Shown: in pieces, positions 37,453-47,616 of the stretch
Position numbering within the stretch: position 1 is the first letter of the stretch
Layout: every line of letters starts with the position of its first letter
NCBI RefSeq assembly: GCF_051652165.1
Contig: NZ_JBOFTR010000014.1
Location: 1-64,000 of the forward strand
Length of the DNA stretch: 64,000 nt
Source of the DNA: Plesiomonas sp051652165
GTDB lineage: Bacteria; Pseudomonadota; Gammaproteobacteria; Enterobacterales; CAMTGL01
Direction: 5' to 3'
Program-made: the position numbers and the translations under genes
Notes under the pieces: generated by a model
What the model was told of the DNA's origin: nothing
Seen by the model: the letters and a program-made list of their open reading frames with translations, nothing else
Databases searched by the model: none

Positions 37453-38934
37453 TTACGGTGTTTTTGCTAAATATGTGGCTAATGCCGCGTACTCGTTATC
37501 GGTCAAGTACATACCAAGCTTAGTACGCCGCCACAGAATATCCTCGGCAGTCAGCGCCCATTCGTGGGTTTGCAGATACTTGATTTCAGCCTGATAGCAA
37601 TCATGACCAAAATGCTGTCCAAGTGCGGCCAGAGAGTCAGCCTGTGCTAAAATCACGCAGCTACGGCTACCGTAGGTGTATGCATAACGGCGTGCCATCG
37701 TTTCAGGCAACCACGGATATTGCTGCTGCAAATGCTGCGCATAGCTATCACGATCCATGCCCAAATCACCGCCCGGCAACACACTTTGCGCCGTCCAATC
37801 AGTGCCTATATTGGCAAAGTAGGGCTGCAATTTGTGCATCGCGGCCTGACCGAGCTTGCGGTAGGTGGTCAGCTTGCCGCCAAAGATCGACAGCAGTGGC
37901 GCACTGCCCTGATCATCAGAGAGCTCCAGCGTGTAATCACGCGTGACCGCCTGCGCTGAATCTGACTCATCATCGCACAGCGGGCGGACACCGGAATAAG
38001 TCCAGACCACATCATCGCGCACCAGTTGATGCTTAAAATGCAGATTGTAGACCTTCAGCAGATAGCTGATCTCATCTTCATCAATACTGACATCACGCGG
38101 TGAGCCATGATATTCCACATCGGTTGTGCCGATAATCGAGAAATCCTGCATCCACGGGATCACAAACACAATCCGCTGATCTTCGTTTTGCAGGATATAT
38201 GCCTGCGGCTCGCTATGTACACGCGGCACGACAATATGGCTGCCTTTAATCAGACGAATACCGCGTGGCGAAGCCTCGTGCAAGCTCTCATCAAAAAAGG
38301 TTTTCACCCACGGGCCGGCCGCATTGACCAGCGCGCGAGCATAGTGGGTCTGGCGTTCACCGGTGATACTGTGTTCTGTCTCGACCTGCCAAAGCGCGTT
38401 TTCGCGCATAGCCTGAATCACTTTGGTACGGGTATGTACTGCGCCGCCCTTTTCCACCACCTGCGCCGCATTCAACACCACCAAACGCGCATCATCAACC
38501 CAGCAATCTGAGTACTCAAACCCACGCACCATCTGTGGTTTCAGCACTGAGCTTGCGCCAAAACGTAACCCGCAACTTGCCGGTAATGTGGTGCGTTTTC
38601 CTAAGTGATCGTATAAAAATAGCCCAGCACGAATCATCCATGCGGGGCGCAAATGCGGGCGGTGTGGCAGACGAAAGCGCATTGGAAAAGCAATGTGCGG
38701 CGCCATTTTCAATAGTACTTCACGCTCGGCCAGTGCTTCGCCAACCAGCCGAAATTCATAATGTTCTAGATAACGCAGGCCGCCATGAATTAGCTTTGAG
38801 CTGGCAGAGGAAGTGGCACTGGCCAAGTCATCGGCCTCAAACAAGGTAACTGATAAACCACGCCCTGCCGCATCTGCGGCAATACCTGCGCCATTAATGC
38901 CACCGCCTACCACTATCAGATCTTTGATATCCAT
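37453..38934 (-). CDS. glpD: Aerobic glycerol-3-phosphate dehydrogenase
   Basis: GlpD oxidises glycerol 3-phosphate to dihydroxyacetone phosphate and feeds electrons to ubiquinone at the inner membrane. The FAD site is VVGGGINGAGIAADAAGRG at the N-terminus; SSASSKLIHGGLRYLEHYEF and GTTDVEYHG are family blocks. I use the ATG at 38934 (MDIKDLIV), matching E. coli and preceded by GGGGCGAG; nine more codons are open upstream. About 493 aa. Confidence 0.97.
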   Translation of the reverse strand: MDIKDLIVVGGGINGAGIAADAAGRGLSVTLFEADDLASATSSASSKLIHGGLRYLEHYEFRLVGEALAEREVLLKMAPHIAFPMRFRLPHRPHLRPAWMIRAGLFLYDHLGKRTTLPASCGLRFGASSVLKPQMVRGFEYSDCWVDDARLVVLNAAQVVEKGGAVHTRTKVIQAMRENALWQVETEHSITGERQTHYARALVNAAGPWVKTFFDESLHEASPRGIRLIKGSHIVVPRVHSEPQAYILQNEDQRIVFVIPWMQDFSIIGTTDVEYHGSPRDVSIDEDEISYLLKVYNLHFKHQLVRDDVVWTYSGVRPLCDDESDSAQAVTRDYTLELSDDQGSAPLLSIFGGKLTTYRKLGQAAMHKLQPYFANIGTDWTAQSVLPGGDLGMDRDSYAQHLQQQYPWLPETMARRYAYTYGSRSCVILAQADSLAALGQHFGHDCYQAEIKYLQTHEWALTAEDILWRRTKLGMYLTDNEYAALATYLAKTP

Positions 38935-39019
38935 GCTCGCCCCGAAAATGTTCGTTATCAATCAAAAACGAGTGTAATCGAAAATAAGGTAGCTATCCAT
39001 CTCTTAACAAAAATAAAAC

Positions 39020-39040
39020 ATCCCTATAAATAATAGGGAT
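39020..39040. repeat. Hairpin between glpR and glpD
   Basis: ATCCCTA and TAGGGAT form a perfect 7-bp stem with a 7-base A/T loop, 86 bp upstream of the glpD start. It lies in the leader between the two genes; a second, GC-rich hairpin-like segment with eight T on the minus strand (39052-39077) precedes it and may end the glpR transcript. Confidence 0.55.
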
Positions 39041-39121
39041 TTATATACGAAAAAAAAGCGCCTACTATTTAAGCGCCTCTCTCTTTATACATATCTTGAT
39101 GTTCGCTATGCTCACGAGCTA

Positions 39122-39880
39122 TCAGCACAGCACTAAATTAACCTCACTCGCTTCAATCACTTTCACCAACTGAGGTGGCGGCAGCTGATCGGTAAACAGA
39201 TAGTCTACTTTATCGATCCCCCCCAAATTCACCATCGCACTGCGGCCAAATTTGGAGTGGTCTGTCGCTAAGATCACACAACGTGAGTTGGCGATAATGG
39301 CATTTTTCGTGCGTACTTCGTGATAATCAAACTCCAGCATTGAGCCATCAAGATCAACGCCAGAAATCCCCAAAATGCCAAAATCGAGCCGAAACTGAGA
39401 GATAAAATCGAGCGTGGCTTCGCCGACAATACCACCATCGCGGTTACGCACCTCACCACCGGCTAAAATAACGGTGAAATCCTCTTTAGTTGTCAGCAGT
39501 GTTGCCACATTTAAGTTGTTGGTCACAATGCGCAAATCACGGTGCGACAGCAGGGCATGTGCCACCGCTTCCGGCGTGGTGCCGATATCAATAAATAGCG
39601 TTGCGCCATCGGGGATCAGTTCCGCCACCGACTGCGCAATGCGCGCCTTCTCTGATGAGCACATACCTTTGCGATCATGATAGGCGGTATTGACCGAGCT
39701 AGAGGGTAACGCGGCCCCGCCATGATGACGGCGGATCACATTGTCAGCAGCCAGATCGTTCAGATCACGCCGAATCGTCTGCGGGCTGACTGAAAAGTGC
39801 GCCACCAGATCTTCGGTACTCACGTAACCTTGTTCACGCACTAGCTCTACAATCGCTTCATGCCTTAATGTCTGTTTCAC
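39122..39880 (-). CDS. glpR: Glycerol-3-phosphate regulon repressor
   Basis: This DeoR-family repressor has an N-terminal helix-turn-helix (VSTEDLVAHFSVSPQTIRRDL) and a sugar-phosphate-binding C-terminal domain (LFIDIGTTPEAVAHAL, ILAGGEVRNRDGG). 252 aa as in E. coli GlpR. It sits upstream of glpD on the same strand, unlike E. coli where glpD and glpEGR diverge. Confidence 0.95.
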   Translation of the reverse strand: MKQTLRHEAIVELVREQGYVSTEDLVAHFSVSPQTIRRDLNDLAADNVIRRHHGGAALPSSSVNTAYHDRKGMCSSEKARIAQSVAELIPDGATLFIDIGTTPEAVAHALLSHRDLRIVTNNLNVATLLTTKEDFTVILAGGEVRNRDGGIVGEATLDFISQFRLDFGILGISGVDLDGSMLEFDYHEVRTKNAIIANSRCVILATDHSKFGRSAMVNLGGIDKVDYLFTDQLPPPQLVKVIEASEVNLVLC

Positions 39881-39942
39881 GCTCTCTCCCGTTCTCTTAT
39901 TTATCTTACTAACGCTGGTTGTTTTTATTGGCCTTATTCATT

Positions 39943-40395
39943 TTATTGGGCAATTTGGCTAAAAGAAAAATATGTGCCCTGCTGTTGCCAACCGCACTGC
40001 AACAAAAACAGGGCCAAAGTAGTACGATTTTCTTGCATGTAATCAGGATCATCAGTGTGTGGCAGTGTGATAATCCAGCGATGATATTCTGGCATTAACA
40101 CTGGTAATTGCTGCAACAGGTAACGGCCAACGCCACGCCGACGGGTAGCCGCACGAACACATAAATCATACAACTCAGCCGTTTTTAATACACCAGCAGC
40201 CCGTTGGCTGTTAATAGGCGGTGCGCTCACCTTCACCCCCGCCAAAATACGATCATTAAAACGTGCAATAAGTAGCCCGTTATCCAGCTGTATCGCTTGT
40301 TGCCACTCTTGCACCTGAGCGTGTGGCCACAGTTTGGCTAAATCAGCTTGATCAGCGAATGTCAGTTCGGTTAACCGCTCAATGGTCAATTTCAT
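39943..40395 (-). CDS. panZ: PanD-activating acetyltransferase-fold protein
   Basis: The start MKLTIERL, the DQADLAKLWP block and the acetyl-CoA loop RRRGVGRYLLQQ match PanZ (PanM/YhhK), a GNAT-fold protein that binds pro-PanD and promotes its self-cleavage to active aspartate decarboxylase for beta-alanine and coenzyme A synthesis. In E. coli the gene also sits beside the liv genes. At 150 aa it is about 20 residues longer than E. coli PanZ. Confidence 0.82.
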   Translation of the reverse strand: MKLTIERLTELTFADQADLAKLWPHAQVQEWQQAIQLDNGLLIARFNDRILAGVKVSAPPINSQRAAGVLKTAELYDLCVRAATRRRGVGRYLLQQLPVLMPEYHRWIITLPHTDDPDYMQENRTTLALFLLQCGWQQQGTYFSFSQIAQ

Positions 40396-41003
40396 GCGAT
40401 GTTTTCCCTATCCAGATACGCTGTTTTGCTATGGTGTATTGTTGAGTTGCGGTTATTGGTGACAACCCCCATTTACTGAGTTTACCGCAGTTATTGGCCC
40501 GCGCATGCAGAATAAATGAGCTTGATTGGCCCACGGCTCACCGTATATCACAGAGTGTGGATTATCATGCGTGCTACAACAATGTTGAACGATACTTCTG
40601 TATTCACGCAGTTTTATATGCAATTAAGTTTATGTTGCTGAATTTAACAACAGAAAAAACCCTCTTCCCCATTTTTTTCTTTCCGATAAATATACTGACT
40701 ATCTGCCCATTTATTGACATTAAACTGCCGTTTAAATGTCATATCTAGCGTAAACATCCAGATTGGTACATTCTGTGTAGATATACTGAAATCTTATGCT
40801 GGGTTAACCCCTGTTTTATGGAGGATAAATTCACTTGTTTCTCGATGTAGAGTGATGTTAAAAGGTTGTTTAGATCAAGGTGTCATGAAATTGATGCGCG
40901 CCAGTTCGCAATTGTGCATGCGAGCACCACATTGAATAGATGTACAAAGTGTCGCTTAACAATGCGTATGATCTTTTCGCCAACCAAGACAGGGATAATC
41001 ACA
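40396..41003 (+). promoter_or_regulatory. Intergenic region upstream of livK with an inverted repeat
   Basis: These 608 bp hold no gene I can support. At 40715-40741 TGACATTAAAC and GTTTAAATGTCA form an inverted repeat with one bulge around TGCC; there is no T tract, so an operator or RNA hairpin is more likely than a terminator. The promoter of the liv operon should lie downstream of it. The frame of livK stays open upstream to 40866, but that part does not look like protein of the family. Confidence 0.45.
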
Positions 41004-42122
41004 ATGGCAATGTTCACTGGGAAAAAAAGCCGTTTGGCAATTGCATTAAGCAGCACACTGATCCTGCTTGGCCACACACAGGCAGCCGAGATAAAAATCG
41101 GGGTAGCCGGCCCACTTTCAGGATCAGTGGCCCAGTATGGTGATATGCAATTTACTGGCACGCGCATTGCTATTGAGCAAATCAACCAAGCTGGTGGCAT
41201 CAACGGCGATAAGCTGGTCGCCATTGAGTACGATGATGCCTGCGATCCGAAACAAGCGGTTGCCGTGGCCAACAAAGTGGTCAATGACGGCGTGAAATAT
41301 GTGATAGGCCACCTCTGCTCGGCATCAACCCAACCCGCTTCTGATGTGTATCAGGATGAGGGTGTCTTGATGATCACGCCGGCCTCCACCAGCCCAACCA
41401 TTACCGAGCAGGGCTACAGCTTGGTGATGCGCACCATCGGCTTAGACTCCGATCAAGGTCCAACGGCTGCCAAATACATCATCAACAAAGTCAAACCGCA
41501 GCGAGTGGCGGTCATACACGACAAACAGCAGTACGGTGAGGGCATCGCTTCAAGTGTGAAAAAATCACTCGACGCTGCCGGTATCAGCGTAGTCGCCTTT
41601 GAAGGCATCACCTCAGGGGATAAAGATTTCTCAGCACTGATCGCCAAACTGAAAAAAGATCAGGTCGATTTTGTCTACTATGGCGGCTATCACCCTGAAT
41701 TGGGCCTGATCTTGCGTCAAGCCCGCTCAGCAGGCTTAAAAGCCACCTTTATGGGGCCAGAAGGCGTTGGTAACAAAGAGATCTCGTCTATTGCTGGTGC
41801 TGCCTCTGAAGGCTTACTGGTCACGCTGCCGAAAAAATATGACCAAGATCCGGCCAACCTACCGGTAGTTAACGCACTGAAAGCGAAAAACCTCGACAGC
41901 ACCGGTCCGTTTGTCTGGACCAGTTACGCCGCGACCCAAGCCATCGTTGAGGGGATCAAGCGAGCGGGCAGTGATGATCCTGAAGCCATTGCTAAAGCCC
42001 TGCGCAGCGCACCGGTCAATACTGTGATGGGCCCACTGCACTGGAATGCTAAAGGGGATCTGGATGGGTTTGAGTTTGGGGTGTTTGAGTGGCACGCCGA
42101 TGGCTCTTCGAGTGTGAAATAA
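41004..42122 (+). CDS. livK: Branched-chain amino acid ABC transporter, periplasmic binding protein
   Basis: The start at 41004 gives a signal peptide MAMFTGKKSRLAIALSS...HTQA cleaved before AEIKIGVAGPLSG. The type I periplasmic binding fold matches E. coli LivJ/LivK along its length, with VEYDDACDPKQ-like EYDDACDPKQAVAVANKVV, GHLCSASTQPASD and YYGGYHPELG. 372 aa. AGGGA lies eight bases upstream. Only one binding-protein gene is present here, where E. coli has both livJ and livK, so the J/K symbol is arbitrary. Confidence 0.94.
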   Translation: MAMFTGKKSRLAIALSSTLILLGHTQAAEIKIGVAGPLSGSVAQYGDMQFTGTRIAIEQINQAGGINGDKLVAIEYDDACDPKQAVAVANKVVNDGVKYVIGHLCSASTQPASDVYQDEGVLMITPASTSPTITEQGYSLVMRTIGLDSDQGPTAAKYIINKVKPQRVAVIHDKQQYGEGIASSVKKSLDAAGISVVAFEGITSGDKDFSALIAKLKKDQVDFVYYGGYHPELGLILRQARSAGLKATFMGPEGVGNKEISSIAGAASEGLLVTLPKKYDQDPANLPVVNALKAKNLDSTGPFVWTSYAATQAIVEGIKRAGSDDPEAIAKALRSAPVNTVMGPLHWNAKGDLDGFEFGVFEWHADGSSSVK

Positions 42123-42127
42123 GTTCT

Positions 42128-42152
42128 CGGGCGGCAAATATCCTGCCGCCCG
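42128..42152 (+). terminator. Intercistronic hairpin livK-livH
   Basis: CGGGCGGCA and TGCCGCCCG form a perfect 9-bp GC-rich stem six bases after the livK stop. No T tract follows, so it more likely stabilises the livK message or attenuates read-through into livHMGF than fully terminates. Confidence 0.65.
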
Positions 42153-42298
42153 CTCTCCCCTATTGCTGGGCCGAATCAGACAAGACAATTTCAGCATAAA
42201 AATAGATATCAGCCGGTGACTCACACACCGGCCACCTGCGTACAGCGCAGAGCACATCAAAAGACAGTGACCATTTTGGGGATGAGAAGGAATCTTGT

Positions 42299-43215
<917 letters not shown>

Positions 43216-43219
<4 letters not shown>

Positions 43220-44571
43220 ATAAGCAAAGCTTCACCCATGCGCTATTTTGTGCCGGCATGTTAATCGTACTGACCTTTATGCTGATGGGGTTACGCCTGA
43301 CCTCGGAAGGATCACAACTGGTTGTCAGCGGCGCGTCTGACGGGCATCTGACGCTGATTTTTGGTGGCGCACTGCTGCTGTTTATTGTGCAATTACTGCG
43401 CCCTGCGCTCACCCGTGCCGTGCTTGGCATTGCAGCGCGCTTGCCCGCAAGCGGAACATCATCACCCGCACGGTTGGCCTTGCTACAACAGATGCAGACA
43501 CCGCCTGCTCGTCGGGCAATGGTCACACTGGCTGTGGTTGCCGCGCTGCTGTTTCCGTTCATCGCCTCACGTGGGGCTGTGGATATTGCCACCTTAACCC
43601 TGATTTATGTGATGCTTGGGCTGGGGCTGAATGTGGTAGTCGGGCTGGCAGGGCTGCTGGATCTGGGCTATGTCGGGTTTTATGCCGTGGGCGCATACAC
43701 CTACGCCCTGCTCAACAGCTATTTGGGTTTCAGTTTTTGGCAAGCACTACCACTGGCCGGCATGATGGCCGGTCTGTTTGGTTTTCTGCTCGGCTTTCCG
43801 GTACTGCGCCTACGCGGTGACTATTTAGCCATTGTCACCTTAGGTTTTGGCGAAATTATCCGCATTTTGCTGCTCAACCAGACCAACTTAACCGGTGGGC
43901 CAAACGGGATCAGCCAGATCCCCAAACCCACTCTGTTTGGTCTTGAGTTCAACCGTACCGTGAAGGAGGGGGGCTGGGATACATTCCACCACTTTTTTGG
44001 CCTGCCCTACAGCGGCGATAACAAAGTGATTTTCCTGTATCTGATGGCACTAGCACTGGTTTTTATCACCCTGCTGGTGATCTACCGCCTGCTGCGGATG
44101 CCGCTTGGCCGAGCGTGGGAAGCGTTGCGTGAAGATGAAATTGCCTGCCGTTCACTGGGCCTCAACCCCACTATCATCAAACTCACCGCCTTTACCATTG
44201 GCGCAACCTTTGCCGGATTTGCTGGCAGCTTTTTCGCCGCACGGCAGGGCTTTATCAGCCCTGAATCGTTCACCTTTATTGAGTCGGCCATTATTCTGGC
44301 GATTGTGGTGCTTGGCGGGATGGGATCACAAGTCGGCATTATTTTGGCCGCTATCGTGATGACGGTTCTGCCAGAACTGGCACGTGAATTTAATGAGTAC
44401 CGGATGCTGCTGTTCGGGTTGATGATGGTATTGATGATGCTGTGGCGGCCACAAGGCCTGCTGCCGATGCAGCGCCCACACCTGACACTGAAAACGTCGG
44501 CAGATAAACAGAGTGCCAAGCAGCCCCCTCACAGCGCGCCTTCAACGGCAGCAACGGAGTTGGGGCAATGA
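43216..44571 (+). CDS. livM: Branched-chain amino acid ABC transporter permease LivM
   Basis: The second permease of the transporter; LGLNVVVGLAGLLDLGYVGF and LRLRGDYLAIVTLGFGEI are the family blocks. 451 aa, with an N-terminal extension of about 100 residues before the core, as in E. coli LivM (425 aa). The start overlaps livH (ATGA). The C-terminal 30 residues are Ser/Ala/Pro-rich. Confidence 0.95.
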
Positions 44572-44618
44572 ATCAACACATACTCAATCGGGCAGCAACA
44601 GCACCTACAGAGGCCACC

Positions 44619-45383
44619 ATGTCAGCACTACTACAAGTCAGCAATCTGACGATGCGTTTTGGCGGCTTGCTGGCCGTCAATAAGGTGGCATTAGAGGTCA
44701 ATACCGGTGAAATTATCTCGGTGATTGGTCCGAACGGTGCAGGGAAAACCACGGTATTCAACTGCCTGACCGGATTTTATCGCCCAAGTGGTGGGCAAAT
44801 TTTATTTCAGGGAAAACCGACCCAGCATCTGGCCGGCCATCAGATTGCTCGGCTGGGCATCGTCCGGACTTTCCAACATGTGCGGCTGTTTAAAGAGATG
44901 ACGGCGGTCGAAAATCTGCTGGTTGCCCAGCACCGTCATCTCAATACCAATCTGTTCTCTGGTTTGCTGAAAACCGCTCATTTTCGTCAGGCCGAAGCAC
45001 AGGCGTTAGAGCAGGCGGCCTACTGGCTAGAAAAAATTGGCTTGTCAGCGCATGCCAACCGTACTGCCGGAAATCTGGCTTACGGGCAACAACGTCTGCT
45101 GGAAATTGCCCGTTGCATGGTGACACAACCGAAAATTTTGATGCTCGATGAACCGGCGGCCGGTCTGAACCCGAAAGAGACCGAGGCACTCAACAACCTC
45201 ATTATGGACTTACGCGCTCATTACGGCGTCTCAATACTGCTGATTGAGCACGATATGAAGCTGGTCATGGGCATCTCTGATCGCATTTACGTGGTCAATC
45301 AGGGCACACCCCTGGCCAGTGGTACACCGGAGCAAATTCGCCAACATCCAGATGTTATTCGTGCCTATTTAGGTGAAGCATGA
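44619..45383 (+). CDS. livG: Branched-chain amino acid ABC transporter ATPase LivG
   Basis: Walker A GPNGAGKTT, Q-loop RTFQHVRLF, signature LAYGQQRLLEIA and Walker B ILMLDEPAAGL mark the ATPase. I place the start at the ATG at 44619 (MSALLQVSNL) because it matches the family N-terminus and has AGAGG five bases upstream; the in-frame ATG at 44568 overlaps the livM stop and would add 17 residues. Confidence 0.94.
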   Translation: MSALLQVSNLTMRFGGLLAVNKVALEVNTGEIISVIGPNGAGKTTVFNCLTGFYRPSGGQILFQGKPTQHLAGHQIARLGIVRTFQHVRLFKEMTAVENLLVAQHRHLNTNLFSGLLKTAHFRQAEAQALEQAAYWLEKIGLSAHANRTAGNLAYGQQRLLEIARCMVTQPKILMLDEPAAGLNPKETEALNNLIMDLRAHYGVSILLIEHDMKLVMGISDRIYVVNQGTPLASGTPEQIRQHPDVIRAYLGEA

Positions 45384-45448
45384 GCGCATTAGCTCAACAC
45401 GTTTGCTGTAGGCAACCGTCAAAATAAGAATCAAAACAGGGAGGTTGT

Positions 45449-46150
45449 ATGCTTGAGCTGCACAATGTTTGTGCCCACTACGGCAAGATTCAGGCGCTGC
45501 ACAATATCAATATGCAGATTGGTCAGGGTGAAATTGTCAGCTTAATTGGTGCCAATGGTGCGGGAAAAACCACGTTATTGGGGGCGATTTGTGGTGATCC
45601 ACAAGCCAGCAGCGGGCAAATTATTCTCAACGGGCACGATATTACCCGCCTGCCAACGGCACAAATTATGCGTAAAGAGGTCGCCATTGTGCCAGAAGGC
45701 CGACGCGTTTTTTCACGCCTGACGGTGGAGGAGAACCTTGCGATGGGCGGCTTTTTCACCGAGAAAGCCCAATATCAGCGGATCATGGCGCATGTCTACG
45801 ACCTGTTTCCGCGCCTATCAGAGCGAAAAACTCAGCGTGCGGGAACGATGTCGGGTGGAGAGCAGCAGATGCTGGCCATTGGCCGCGCACTGATGTCGCG
45901 CCCCCGTCTGCTATTTTTAGATGAGCCATCACTCGGCCTTGCTCCGATCATCATCCAGCAAATTTTTAGCATTATTGCCCAGCTACGTGATGAAGGAATG
46001 ACCATTTTTCTGGTAGAACAAAATGCACATCAAGCGCTTAAGCTATCAGATCGTGGTTATGTTCTGGAAAATGGTCATCTCGTGCTCGCCGGTAGTGGAG
46101 CTGAATTGCTGGCAAATCCGGCAGTGTGCGAGGCCTATCTAGGCAGTTAA
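45449..46150 (+). CDS. livF: Branched-chain amino acid ABC transporter ATPase LivF
   Basis: The second ATPase, with Walker A GANGAGKTT, VPEGRRVFSRLTVEENLAMG typical of LivF, signature MSGGEQQMLAIGRA and Walker B LLFLDEPSLGL. 233 aa. GGAGG lies upstream. It is the last host gene before the prophage. Confidence 0.97.
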   Translation: MLELHNVCAHYGKIQALHNINMQIGQGEIVSLIGANGAGKTTLLGAICGDPQASSGQIILNGHDITRLPTAQIMRKEVAIVPEGRRVFSRLTVEENLAMGGFFTEKAQYQRIMAHVYDLFPRLSERKTQRAGTMSGGEQQMLAIGRALMSRPRLLFLDEPSLGLAPIIIQQIFSIIAQLRDEGMTIFLVEQNAHQALKLSDRGYVLENGHLVLAGSGAELLANPAVCEAYLGS

Positions 46151-46261
46151 TCTTTAGTTCTTTAATCGCACAATATTCAAGTTTTTTATAACAAAACCTG
46201 ATGTAATAGTCATATTGTTCGATAGCTTAATTGCAATACAGGCTTTTTCGCATAAGTTAAC

Positions 46262-46284
46262 GCCGCGCTTAACGCGGCATTTTT
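46262..46284 (+). terminator. Terminator after the liv operon
   Basis: GCCGCG pairs with CGCGGC across CTTAA and is followed by ATTTTT. Everything to its left belongs to the host; the phage left end must lie to its right or very close to it. Confidence 0.85.
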
Positions 46285-46541
46285 GGTTAGCGTTTGTAAG
46301 GACTCTATTGAATTGATCACTAGGTAAGACTTAGGGAATAAGTGGGAATACTGGGAAGTAAGTGGGATCCAAAGTCAGACTTGGCGCGGCCTGAAGAGCA
46401 ACTGACATTCTTCAGGCCGTATTCATTTTAGGTGTTTGGAAAAATGATCAATACATCAATGAACAACTAGAAACGGCTAGTGATTTGATCAACAGCATTT
46501 TCAGAAACGACACATTTAAAACCGATTTAAATCTGCTTCAT
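46285..46541. other. Junction region: host/phage left end
   Basis: No gene is visible. TAAGTGGGA occurs twice (46339-46347 and 46359-46367, 20 bp apart), a perfect 11-bp inverted repeat CGGCCTGAAGA/TCTTCAGGCCG lies at 46387-46419, and AGAAACG occurs at 46469-46475 and 46503-46509. Mu ends carry several transposase-binding sites within the first 170 bp, so such repeats are candidates, but none is assigned with confidence. The large hairpin may end the repressor transcript. Confidence 0.4.
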
Positions 46542-47186
46542 TCACTCTCCAACGTCATGCGATATGTGAACCACTTGGCCGATGATCTCAAAGGTGTGCT
46601 GCTGGTCTTTAGGCACTTCGATCGGCTGATAGTGTTTGTTGTCGCTGAGCAGTAGCCAGGCGTTCGGCAAGACCTGTAGTCGCTTAACCCATAGTTGGTC
46701 AGCATTACGCACAACGTAGATGTGACCGTCCACAGGACGCGTTCTGCCGAGGTGTACAACGAGCGTATCGTTGTTGCTTATGGTCGGCTCCATGCTGTCG
46801 CCTTTGCTCCAGACGATGGCTAGTTCTTTTTCATTAAACCCGCGCCACCTAAGCCATTTACGCCTAAACGCCAAATGCCTGCACGGTTCGCAGTCAGTCT
46901 GCGTGATTGTGCCGTGTCCTGCTGATACTTGGACGCGGTAACCAGGTATTAAAGCGAACTCTTCTAGAAACTTGTTTTCATAAACGGTTTCCGGTTCATT
47001 CAGCGCCTGTGGCTTTTCTAAATCCTCATTGACGCTATACCAGTACTCAATGCCTGGTCCTTTGACTCCTTCCTGTTTTCGCCACTTCCAACCCTCTCTC
47101 TTCGCTTTCTTATGTATGCCTTGTGGTGTGCTTGGCATTCCTGGTAACTCGGAGAGCTCCTTGGCCGTCATCCATTCGTTTCTCAA
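46542..47186 (-). CDS. Mu-like phage repressor with LexA-type peptidase domain
   Basis: The N-terminus (EWMTAKELSELPGMPSTPQG) is the Mu-type winged helix also found at the start of the transposase (VTDVVGLPGLPGTPQG), so both should bind related sites. The C-terminus is an S24 domain: Ala-Gly in VQVSAGHG, catalytic Ser in KGDSMEPTI and Lys in WVKRLQVL. I favour the TTG at 47186, because the domain begins before the first nearby ATG (47171); TTG has AGAGGG just upstream. The frame is open to 47438, but this crosses the operator region and ner. The dyad and cleavage site suggest RecA-dependent self-cleavage. Confidence 0.88.
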   Translation of the reverse strand: MRNEWMTAKELSELPGMPSTPQGIHKKAKREGWKWRKQEGVKGPGIEYWYSVNEDLEKPQALNEPETVYENKFLEEFALIPGYRVQVSAGHGTITQTDCEPCRHLAFRRKWLRWRGFNEKELAIVWSKGDSMEPTISNNDTLVVHLGRTRPVDGHIYVVRNADQLWVKRLQVLPNAWLLLSDNKHYQPIEVPKDQQHTFEIIGQVVHISHDVGE

Positions 47187-47312
47187 AACACCCTCTTTAG
47201 GAAACTGAGTTTCCGAAAAACATTTATAGTTTCTTTCGTTATATATCAATGGCTTATCAATTTCTTGATGGAAACCATTGAGAAACAGCTTGATGTTAAC
47301 AGGTTTCTGAAT

Positions 47313-47351
47313 AAACTGATTACAGAAACTGATTACAGAAATTGATAACTG
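47313..47351. promoter_or_regulatory. Tandem 13-mers, probable operator of the early region
   Basis: AAACTGATTACAG occurs twice head to tail (47313-47325, 47326-47338) and a third degenerate copy AAATTGATAACTG follows (47339-47351). The array lies between the divergent repressor and ner, 28 bp before the ner start, where Mu has its repressor and Ner operators. Which protein binds is not known. Confidence 0.7.
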
Positions 47352-47379
47352 ATGGTAATTCAGAAGTGAGGTAAACGAA

Positions 47380-47616
47380 ATGGAAACTGAAATCAGAGCT
47401 AGCGATTGGCACCGTTCTGATGTGATTTCAGCCCTCAAGAAGCGGGGTACGAATCTATCTAGGTTGTCACGCGAGAACGGCCTTGGCAGTCAAACGCTGT
47501 ACAACGCGTTGATGCGTCCATGGCCAAAAGGCGAAGGGATTATCTCTGCTGCTATTGGTGTGCCAAAAGAAGAGATCTGGCCATCACGTTATCCGTCACT
47601 GAAAGAAGCTGTATGA
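47380..47616 (+). CDS. ner: Ner-like DNA-binding protein
   Basis: The 78-aa product matches Mu Ner and bacterial Nlp/SfsB: DWHRSDVISALKKRGTNLSRLS, then the recognition-helix region GLGSQTLYNALMRPWPKGE and EEIWPSRY. Ner turns down early and repressor transcription in the lytic cycle. GAGG precedes the ATG. Its stop overlaps an ATG in the transposase leader. Confidence 0.95.
   Translation: METEIRASDWHRSDVISALKKRGTNLSRLSRENGLGSQTLYNALMRPWPKGEGIISAAIGVPKEEIWPSRYPSLKEAV

Noticed and set aside
40494..40935. Small plus-strand reading frames upstream of livK
   Set aside because: No ribosome-binding site and no coherent protein features; treated as regulatory DNA.
47187..47438. N-terminal extension of the phage repressor
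   Set aside because: It would overlap ner and the operator array, and the domain fold starts at about 47186.
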